Assembly (NCBI GenBank): GCA_002718155.1
Contig: PBDS01000030.1
Location: forward strand, 9,660-71,750
DNA: 62,091 nt
Source: Pseudomonadota bacterium
GTDB taxonomy: Bacteria > Pseudomonadota > Gammaproteobacteria > Arenicellales > UBA868
Direction: 5' to 3'
In this document: positions 55,854 through 62,091 of the stretch, in pieces
How positions within the stretch are numbered: position 1 is the first letter of the stretch
Layout: every line of letters starts with the position of its first letter
Translations under genes and position numbers: made by a program
The notes under the pieces: model-generated
What the model saw: the letters and a program-made list of their open reading frames with translations, nothing else
What the model was told of the DNA's origin: nothing
The model's database searches: none

Positions 55854-58109
55854 ATGAAATACCTCGTCACCTGCGTGATGTCGCTGCTCCTGCACTCGGC
55901 AGGAGCACTGGCGCAACAGGACGAGTTGCTCACACCTGAGCAGGCATTCGCCTTCTCAGCCAACATCGTGACACCCGAAGCCATAGAAGCCGTCTGGACG
56001 ATTGCCGATGGCTACTACATGTACCGGAACAAGTTTGGCTTTATGACCGGCCCAGAAGGACCCAGAGTCGGGGCTCCGGCCTATCCACCGGGAACGATTA
56101 AACAGGATATCCTGTTCGGCGAAGTCGAGACCTACGAGCGGACCGTCCGGATCATTCTACCGTTTCAGAGCCCGACCAACGACCCCGGCCAGATTTCCCT
56201 AACGGCCAAAGGCCAAGGCTGCAACGAAACCGTAGGTGTGTGTTATCCACCAGTGACACGGACTGTCACCTTGAATCTCGCCGCGACGACAATGACTGCG
56301 GGGAACACCGACTCCCGGGTCCTTACCCTGAACAACACCGGCGGATTAGACAAGGCAGGTAACAGCACGTCGGTCAGTGAACTACAGAAACTGCTTGGCA
56401 TTGGTACCGAACCGCCTGAGTTCCTGGACCCGGAAGACGCCTTCCAGGTGGATATTCTGATTACAGGTGAAAGTTCCCTGGTGGCCCGATTTCAGATCGC
56501 GGAGGGTTATTACCTGTACCGTGACAAGCTGGAATTCCACCGGGTCGATGGAACGGCCCGAATCGGGCCTTATGGATTACCACCGGGAAGAATCAAGCAG
56601 GATGCGTACTTTGGCGAAGTCGCGGTCTACAACGAGGATTTCGATGTCCTCCTGCCACTTGAGCGGTCCAGCACGGCTGGCGGGGGCTTCTCGCTTAAAA
56701 CCACTTACCAGGGTTGTGCGGAAAAAGGGATTTGTTATCCACCGATCAGCAAGTCCTACCGCCTGGCACTGCCCGCGCTGATCGAGGTGGCCAACGCAAC
56801 AGACACCAATAGCCCGGAACAGTCAGGCAGGACTCTGATCGGCTACCTGGCCGCTGCCTTTGCTGCTGGTTTTCTGTTGACATTTACGCCGTGCGTTCTG
56901 CCGCTGATCCCGATTGTGTCCAGCCTTGTCGTCGGTCAGGGAAGCCAGGGGTCACGACTGCGTGGCGGTGCGATCTCCATGACCTACGTCCTTGGCACTG
57001 CAGTGACGTATGCTGCGATCGGAGCCGTCGCCGGTGCAACCGGGGAACAACTGCAGGCTTATTTCCAGAATATCTGGGCAATCGGATTGATCAGCCTCAT
57101 TCTCGCGCTGATGGCACTCTCGATGTTCGGCCTCTACGAGATACAGATGCCGGCAACCGTTCAGTCTCGATTATCCGAACGCACAGCCGGTTTGAGCCGG
57201 GGCTCTTTCGGTATGATCTTTGTGCTCGGCGCGATTTCTGCTGTGGTAGTGGGTGCTTGTGTCTCACCGCTCCTGATTTCTGTTCTCAGTGTCGCTATCC
57301 TTAAAGGTGACGCTTACCTCGGTGCAGCGCTGATGTTTTCCATGGCGATTGGTATGGGGATCATCCTGGTGGCCATTGGCTTCGGTGCCGGCGCTGTCCT
57401 GCCGCGCACAGGCCCCTGGATGGAACGCGTTAAACATGTCTTCGGCGTGATGCTACTCGGTGTCGCCATCTATCTGCTGGGGGTAGTTCCTGAAGTCCCA
57501 GTGCTCTTTCTGTGGGCCACGCTATTGATCGTTATCGGCGTTTACCTCGGCGCAACGCAGCCAGTTCCAGACCAGGCCAGTGGCTGGCGGTACCTCTGGA
57601 AGGGATTGGGCACTATCTGTCTGGTTTGGGGCGTGATCGCCATGCTCGGCGGATTCAGCGGGCGTCGTGACATTTTCAGACCCATAGAACTGGATCTGTT
57701 CGGTGGGTCAGAACCTGTACCTGCGATAGCGACCGCCGAATCTACCGGTTACATTTTCCAGCGCGTTGCTACCAACGACGAGCTTGACACGCGGCTAGCC
57801 GTTGCCCGGGCGGGCGGGCGGCCTGTCATCCTGGACTTTTACGCAGACTGGTGCACCGATTGTATCCGTATGGAGAACACGACCTTCAGCGACCGGGCGG
57901 TGTTGGATCAACTTTCCCGCTTTGAACTGTTACAGGTTGACGTCACTGATCCCACGGACCCCGGCAGCAGGGCAATCAAACAGCGCTTCGGTGTTTTCGG
58001 ACCGCCTGCACTGTTGTTTTTTGGTCCGGATGGAAAAGAACACTCAGAACGACGGCTGTATGGCTACCACAACCCCCCACAGTTTCTGGCCTTTCTGAGC
58101 ACACTGTAA
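55854..58109 (+). CDS. dsbD: Thiol:disulfide interchange protein DsbD with duplicated N-terminal domain
   Basis: DsbD carries electrons from cytoplasmic thioredoxin to the periplasm for disulfide isomerisation and cytochrome c assembly. After a signal peptide (residues 1-20) this 751-aa protein has two DsbD-alpha domains (about 26-145 and 188-312), each with the redox cysteine pair: GQGCNETVGVCYPP and YQGCAEKGICYPP. The eight-helix beta domain follows with FTPCVLPLIP and VGACVSPLL, then a thioredoxin-like gamma domain with DWCTDCIRME (about 664). Usual length is about 570-620 aa, so the extra alpha domain is distinctive. ATG 55854 gives a proper signal peptide. Confidence 0.94.
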   Translation: MKYLVTCVMSLLLHSAGALAQQDELLTPEQAFAFSANIVTPEAIEAVWTIADGYYMYRNKFGFMTGPEGPRVGAPAYPPGTIKQDILFGEVETYERTVRIILPFQSPTNDPGQISLTAKGQGCNETVGVCYPPVTRTVTLNLAATTMTAGNTDSRVLTLNNTGGLDKAGNSTSVSELQKLLGIGTEPPEFLDPEDAFQVDILITGESSLVARFQIAEGYYLYRDKLEFHRVDGTARIGPYGLPPGRIKQDAYFGEVAVYNEDFDVLLPLERSSTAGGGFSLKTTYQGCAEKGICYPPISKSYRLALPALIEVANATDTNSPEQSGRTLIGYLAAAFAAGFLLTFTPCVLPLIPIVSSLVVGQGSQGSRLRGGAISMTYVLGTAVTYAAIGAVAGATGEQLQAYFQNIWAIGLISLILALMALSMFGLYEIQMPATVQSRLSERTAGLSRGSFGMIFVLGAISAVVVGACVSPLLISVLSVAILKGDAYLGAALMFSMAIGMGIILVAIGFGAGAVLPRTGPWMERVKHVFGVMLLGVAIYLLGVVPEVPVLFLWATLLIVIGVYLGATQPVPDQASGWRYLWKGLGTICLVWGVIAMLGGFSGRRDIFRPIELDLFGGSEPVPAIATAESTGYIFQRVATNDELDTRLAVARAGGRPVILDFYADWCTDCIRMENTTFSDRAVLDQLSRFELLQVDVTDPTDPGSRAIKQRFGVFGPPALLFFGPDGKEHSERRLYGYHNPPQFLAFLSTL

Positions 58110-58126
58110 TCCGCTGCCGGACACAT

Positions 58127-58660
58127 ATGCGCCGGTCAAGAATGCGTCTGGCCTACATCGCTTTGGTGATACTGGCAATACTTGGCGGCTATCTTGGGTC
58201 AGACTTTCTGCGTTCATCTGATTCACCCCGTCCAGAGACAGAGCAAAAACTGGTGTACTTCCAGCTACCTACCAGTCGGGGGGGGCAGTGGTCTTCGAGC
58301 CCGGTTCCGGCCAAAGTCGTGTTGGTTAATTTCTGGGCTACCTGGTGCCTACCCTGCCGTTCTGAAATCCCGCTGTTGATCGCCGCGCAGGCGTATCACA
58401 ACCTGGGACTACAGGTTGTCGGGATCGCAATCGACGATGAAGAGCCGGTTCGACGTTTCGAGGACGAGGTCGGAATGAACTACATCTCGCTGGTGAGCCG
58501 GATCGGTGGTACAGAACTGATGCGCCGGTACGGTAATCCAGGCCATCTGCCCTTCACGCTGGTTTTCAGCCCTGAAGGCATACTTCTTCATCGAAAAACT
58601 GGTGAGATCAGCGCTTCTGACCTGGATCACTGGCTCCGTAGACATTTTCTGAAACAATAA
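58127..58660 (+). CDS. TlpA/ResA-like periplasmic thioredoxin
   Basis: A 177-aa thioredoxin-fold protein anchored by an N-terminal helix (LAYIALVILAILGGYLGSDF). The active site is VNFWATWCLPCRSEIPLL (CxxC about residue 75), with the cis-proline region GHLPFTLVFSPEG. It lies 17 bases after dsbD, so it is probably reduced by DsbD in the periplasm and may serve cytochrome c maturation or isomerisation. The exact target is unknown. A second ATG five codons in is possible. Confidence 0.9.
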   Translation: MRRSRMRLAYIALVILAILGGYLGSDFLRSSDSPRPETEQKLVYFQLPTSRGGQWSSSPVPAKVVLVNFWATWCLPCRSEIPLLIAAQAYHNLGLQVVGIAIDDEEPVRRFEDEVGMNYISLVSRIGGTELMRRYGNPGHLPFTLVFSPEGILLHRKTGEISASDLDHWLRRHFLKQ

Positions 58661-58812
58661 CATGCTGACAAGATCTCTCAGAGAAATTTCTTCTAAAATC
58701 GTCTAATTTGCTGATAAATTAATTGAAAATGGCGCTAACTCCCAAAACTGGACGAAGCAGACCGAGTTATGCAGAATACAATACCGGGGGGGATCACATC
58801 GAGGGGGATTTC

Positions 58813-59277
58813 GTGAATCACATATTGCTACTACACGGCCCAAACCTGAATCTACTGGGCAACCGCGAACCTGTGCACTATGGTCACCAGACCCTAGCGG
58901 CGATTGATCAACATCTGGCCGAACTCGCGGAAACGAAGGGCTATAGTGTCAACAGCTTGCAATCCAATGCCGAACACATCCTGATCGACAGGATACACAG
59001 CGCGAGTACAGATGGCACCGGGTTCATCATCATCAACCCAGCGGCACTCACCCATACCAGTATAGCAATCAGGGACGCTCTAACAGCGGTCGCCATACCG
59101 TTCATTGAGGTCCATCTATCGAATATCCACGCTCGAGAACCCTTTCGCCGACACTCCTACTTCTCCGACCGGGCAATGGGCGTCATCGCCGGCTTCGGAG
59201 GGCAGAGCTATGAACTGGCCCTTGAGGCCGCCATGGATTATCTGGCCGCCCGAAAACAGGATCAGTCAGAGAGTTGA
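58813..59277 (+). CDS. aroQ: 3-dehydroquinate dehydratase, type II
   Basis: AroQ converts 3-dehydroquinate to 3-dehydroshikimate in the shikimate pathway. The start was set at GTG 58813 with GAGGGGG just upstream (154 aa); a longer frame adds 30 unrelated residues. Type II motifs are [17 protein letters not shown] with the catalytic region (Tyr in VHYGHQTL), [16 protein letters not shown] with the stabilising Asn and Ser/Thr, [20 protein letters not shown] (catalytic His region) and [20 protein letters not shown]. It overlaps the accB start by one base, as in the common aroQ-accB-accC operon. Confidence 0.96.
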   Translation: MNHILLLHGPNLNLLGNREPVHYGHQTLAAIDQHLAELAETKGYSVNSLQSNAEHILIDRIHSASTDGTGFIIINPAALTHTSIAIRDALTAVAIPFIEVHLSNIHAREPFRRHSYFSDRAMGVIAGFGGQSYELALEAAMDYLAARKQDQSES

Positions 59278-59732
59278 TGGATATCCGCAAGGTCAAGAAA
59301 CTCATCGAGCTACTGGAGGAGTCCGGGCTCACGGAACTTGAAATCAGTGAAGGGGAAGAGTCGATTCGCCTCAGCCGGAGCGGAACGGCAACGGCCGTAC
59401 AATCCCATCCTCTTGTGGATTTGCAAGCACCTGAATTACCGGTTGGTCTAACCCAAGATAACCAAGAACAGCAACCGGCCCTGGATACGGTAGCCGTGAT
59501 CTCACCCATGGTTGGAACCTATTACGCTGCGGCCAATGCTGATTCGGAACCCTATGTCGCGCTTGGCAGCGAAGTCAACGTCGGAGATACCCTCTGTGTC
59601 ATTGAAGCGATGAAGATATTCAACCAGGTCGAAACCGAGATATCGGGATTTGTCCGCAAGATTCTTAAGCGCAGTGGGGACCCGGTCGAATATGGAGAAA
59701 CACTCTTCTTAATCGAATCAAACAACCCCTGA
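59277..59732 (+). CDS. accB: Biotin carboxyl carrier protein of acetyl-CoA carboxylase
   Basis: AccB carries biotin between the carboxylase and carboxyltransferase parts of acetyl-CoA carboxylase in fatty-acid initiation. The 151-aa protein begins [20 protein letters not shown], has a flexible linker (about 40-75) and a biotinyl domain with the acceptor lysine in [12 protein letters not shown] (about residue 117). [10 protein letters not shown] precedes it. The ATG overlaps the aroQ stop (TGATG). Confidence 0.97.
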   Translation: MDIRKVKKLIELLEESGLTELEISEGEESIRLSRSGTATAVQSHPLVDLQAPELPVGLTQDNQEQQPALDTVAVISPMVGTYYAAANADSEPYVALGSEVNVGDTLCVIEAMKIFNQVETEISGFVRKILKRSGDPVEYGETLFLIESNNP

Positions 59733-59742
59733 CTGGCCACAT

Positions 59743-61083
59743 ATGATTGACAAACTGGTAATTGCCAATCGTGGCGAGATCGCGCTGCGTATTCTTCGTA
59801 CCTGTCGAGAATTGGGCATTCGTACGGTTGCTCTACACTCCGATGCCGACCGTGACACGAAATATGTCCGCCTGGCCGATGAATCGGTCTGCATTGGCCC
59901 GCCTCAGGCAGCCGAAAGCTATCTCAACATTCCAGCTGTGATCGCAGCGGCCGAGGTTACCGATGCGGTCGCGATCCACCCAGGCTACGGTTTTCTAGCT
60001 GAAAATGCCGACTTTGCGGAACGCGTTGAACAGAGCGGCTTCATCTTTATCGGCCCGTCTGCCGAAACCATCCGCCTGATGGGTGACAAGGTTTCGGCAA
60101 TCAGTCACATGCGCCAAGCCGGCGTGCCCTGTGTGCCAGGCTCAAATGGCGTGCTACCCAATGACAATCAGGCAGTCATCGAAACCGCCACCCGGATCGG
60201 TTATCCGGTCATTATCAAAGCTACCGCTGGTGGCGGCGGCAAAGGCATGCGTGCGGTCCACACCGAAGCGGCCCTGCTCAACGCCTGGCGTGTGACTCGT
60301 AACGAGTCACTGGCCGCTTTTGGTGACGACTCGGTCTACATGGAGCGCTACCTCGAGCAACCCCGGCATGTCGAGTTTCAGATTCTCGCCGACCAGCACG
60401 GCAATGTGATACATCTGGGTGACCGTGACTGCTCCATGCAGCGTGGCCACCAGAAGATCCTCGAAGAAGCCCCGGCACCTGGCATTGATCCCGATACGCG
60501 CTCACGGATGGGGGCATGTTGTATTGAGGCCTGCCGCTCGATGGGCTACCGCGGTGCCGGTACATTCGAATTCCTCTACGAGAACGGCGAGTTTTTCTTT
60601 ATCGAGATGAATACCAGAATTCAGGTCGAACACCCGGTCACTGAACTCATCACGGGAATCGATATCGTGCGCGAACAAATACAGATCGCTGCCGGTGAGG
60701 TCCTGCAGCACACCCAGGAAGATATCCAGTTCATCGGTCACGCTATCGAATGCCGGATAAATGCTGAAGACCCCGACACTTTTCTGCCCTCCCCGGGAAC
60801 CATCACCCAATACCACCAACCCGGCGGACCCGGCGTTCGAGTGGACTCCCACATTTTCAACAACTACACCGTACCCCCTTTTTACGACTCGATGATTGCC
60901 AAAGTGATCACACACGGTGAATCTAGAGAACGGGCTTTGACCCGAATGCACGGTGCGCTTCAGGAAATGGTGGTCGATGGTATCAAGACCAATATCCCAC
61001 TGCACAGACGCTTGGTGACCGATTCAGCATTCCGTCGTCGGCCGGTGGATATTCACTACCTCGAGCGTATCCGCCGCACCTGA
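59743..61083 (+). CDS. accC: Biotin carboxylase subunit of acetyl-CoA carboxylase
   Basis: AccC carboxylates biotin on AccB with ATP and bicarbonate. The 446-aa ATP-grasp enzyme has [20 protein letters not shown] at the start, the glycine-rich ATP loop [17 protein letters not shown] (about residue 158), [40 protein letters not shown] (catalytic region about 287) and [13 protein letters not shown]. Length is normal. It lies 10 bases after accB. Confidence 0.98.
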   Translation: MIDKLVIANRGEIALRILRTCRELGIRTVALHSDADRDTKYVRLADESVCIGPPQAAESYLNIPAVIAAAEVTDAVAIHPGYGFLAENADFAERVEQSGFIFIGPSAETIRLMGDKVSAISHMRQAGVPCVPGSNGVLPNDNQAVIETATRIGYPVIIKATAGGGGKGMRAVHTEAALLNAWRVTRNESLAAFGDDSVYMERYLEQPRHVEFQILADQHGNVIHLGDRDCSMQRGHQKILEEAPAPGIDPDTRSRMGACCIEACRSMGYRGAGTFEFLYENGEFFFIEMNTRIQVEHPVTELITGIDIVREQIQIAAGEVLQHTQEDIQFIGHAIECRINAEDPDTFLPSPGTITQYHQPGGPGVRVDSHIFNNYTVPPFYDSMIAKVITHGESRERALTRMHGALQEMVVDGIKTNIPLHRRLVTDSAFRRRPVDIHYLERIRRT

Positions 61084-61121
61084 GCGGCGCCGGCAACTAC
61101 CGCTGTACTGATCCTCAACCT

Positions 61122-62000
61122 GTGTCAGGCTGGCTGCAGATCAGTGTTGTTGTGGCACAACCCGCGGTCAAACGGGCGGTAGAGGTCATGGACGGGCTAG
61201 GAGCAATCGCAGTGTCCCGGGAAAGCACTGCCGTCAAGGAATTTTTTGACGAAGCCCGGTCTAAAGACCATGAATGGGACGAGGAGAAGATCACCGGTCT
61301 TTTTGCCGCCGATACCGATCTCAGCGTAGTCTGTGGCCACTTGAAAACCGTTCTAGGACACCAGACGACCCCTTGTGTTCAGGCCTTGCCGGACCGCGAC
61401 TGGGAACTTGCAGGCCAGGAACAGTTTAAGCCGATCCACATCAGGGACAACCTCTGGGTCTGCCCAAGCTGGTGCCAGCCTGAATATCCGGATGCCATCA
61501 ACCTGATGATAGACCCTGGACTCGCCTTTGGGAGCGGCACCCACCCCACCACCTGTCTGTGCCTGGAACACCTGACGAGACTGAATCTTAACGGATCAAC
61601 CGTCTTGGACTGGGGTTGTGGCTCTGGCATACAGGCGCTGGCCGCGTTGCGGCTTGGGGCCAGCAAGGCAATCGGGGTGGACATTGACCCCATCGCGTTA
61701 GATACAAGCCGGAACAATGCCGAACGAAACGGTGTCGGCAGCCGGCTGCGGCTCATGTTTCCCGAACAGGTGCCCTCAGACCTGCTGTGCGACGTGCTGA
61801 TCGCCAACATATTTGCGCATACACTTATTGACCTGGCCCCTACGCTGGAGCAACATCTGTCCAGACGCGGGACCCTGATGCTCTCCGGTCTCCTCAAAGG
61901 TCAGGCCGAACGCGTGCTTTCAGCATTTGGCTCCAGATATACTTTTAAAGCAGAACAACGTGATGAATGGGTGTTGCTCATCGCGGTTTCGGGAGTGTGA
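61122..62000 (+). CDS. prmA: Ribosomal protein L11 methyltransferase
   Basis: PrmA trimethylates ribosomal protein L11. The 292-aa protein has an N-terminal substrate-recognition domain (about 1-95) and a class I SAM domain with DPGLAFGSGTHPTTCLCLEH (about residue 130), VLDWGCGSGIQALAAL (about 162), AIGVDIDPIALDTSRNNAER and LIANIFAHTLIDLAP (NxxxxxL-type catalytic segment). The start is GTG 61122, 38 bases after accC, the usual accC-prmA pairing. Confidence 0.95.
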   Translation: MSGWLQISVVVAQPAVKRAVEVMDGLGAIAVSRESTAVKEFFDEARSKDHEWDEEKITGLFAADTDLSVVCGHLKTVLGHQTTPCVQALPDRDWELAGQEQFKPIHIRDNLWVCPSWCQPEYPDAINLMIDPGLAFGSGTHPTTCLCLEHLTRLNLNGSTVLDWGCGSGIQALAALRLGASKAIGVDIDPIALDTSRNNAERNGVGSRLRLMFPEQVPSDLLCDVLIANIFAHTLIDLAPTLEQHLSRRGTLMLSGLLKGQAERVLSAFGSRYTFKAEQRDEWVLLIAVSGV

Positions 62001-62013
62001 ACAAATCGCCTCG

Positions 62014-62091
62014 ATGAGAAATTCAGAGTCTGCCAGGCTTCTGACGCGATGTGTCGCTTGCGAGACGATCTCGCCGGTCACTATCGAGGCG
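62014..62091 (+). CDS. Zinc-ribbon (DUF3426-type) protein, 5' fragment
   Basis: Twenty-six codons are open to the window edge from ATG 62014. They read MRNSESARLLTRCVACETIS and then PVTIEA. The TRCVACETI pattern is the first half of the zinc-ribbon that opens DUF3426 proteins, which typically follow prmA in gammaproteobacteria. The remainder, expected to include a membrane helix and the second CxxC, lies outside. The call rests on a short motif and on context. Confidence 0.6.
   Translation, partial: MRNSESARLLTRCVACETISPVTIEA

Overview
The window is a gene-dense bacterial chromosome segment, about 62 kb with moderately high GC by eye. Gene content and order point to a gammaproteobacterium: the leuS-lptE-holA-proA-nadD-rsfS-rlmH block, lnt-corC-ybeY-phoH-miaB, ubiE-ubiJ-ubiB, and aroQ-accB-accC-prmA. 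I cannot name a genus from sequence alone. No tRNA, rRNA, insertion sequence, prophage or CRISPR array was seen. The ends cut two genes: rng on the left, and a zinc-ribbon (DUF3426-type) gene after prmA on the right.

Layout. From 1 to 39,746 almost everything lies on the minus strand. (1) 1-8,630: rng, maf, rlmH, rsfS, nadD, proA, holA, lptE, leuS and a DUF4389 membrane protein. (2) 8,748-14,439: PBP1b, a DUF2007 protein, cfa, a PerM/AI-2E-type membrane protein and an OsmC-like protein. (3) 14,441-18,914: trpC, trpG and trpE without trpD, then gph and rpe. (4) 18,984-26,621: a DegQ/MucD protease, a 5'-nucleotidase, lnt, corC, ybeY, phoH and miaB. (5) 26,836-27,396: one plus-strand YdjM-type membrane protein. 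(6) 27,473-34,317: a complete SUF iron-sulfur operon read as iscR-sufB-C-D-S-U-T-Rieske ferredoxin. (7) 34,502-39,746: adk, hemB, ubiE, ubiJ and ubiB. Coding direction changes at 39.75-40.29 kb, a 539-base intergenic stretch holding the adk promoter and a strongly structured RNA candidate. From there most genes are on the plus strand: (8) PPi-dependent phosphofructokinase, CbbQ, MTA phosphorylase, adenine phosphoribosyltransferase and a CbbO/NorD VWA protein; (9) split class II ribonucleotide reductase nrdJa-nrdJb; (10) metY and an alpha/beta hydrolase; (11) minus-strand PA14 protein, groESL and fxsA; (12) dsbD, a TlpA-like thioredoxin, aroQ, accB, accC and prmA.

How the genes fit together. 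Most are housekeeping: cell envelope (PBP1b, LptE, Lnt, Cfa), translation and RNA maturation (LeuS, MiaB, YbeY, RlmH, RsfS, RNase G, PrmA), cofactors (NadD, HemB, ubiquinone, Fe-S), fatty-acid initiation (AccB/AccC) and protein quality control (GroESL, DegQ, DsbD). Metabolic hints beyond housekeeping are reversible PPi-linked glycolysis (Pfp), a CbbQ/CbbO-type activase pair with no target enzyme in view, B12-dependent deoxynucleotide synthesis and direct sulfhydrylation by MetY.

Most worth a second look: an adenylate kinase carrying a 140-residue tail that ends in a lysine/alanine-rich 33-residue tandem repeat; a nested hairpin with a U-run upstream of pfp; a DsbD with two intact copies of its N-terminal cysteine domain; a trp cluster lacking trpD; an nrdJ promoter overlapped by two NrdR-like boxes; a structured metY leader; and a perfect CIRCE element before groES.
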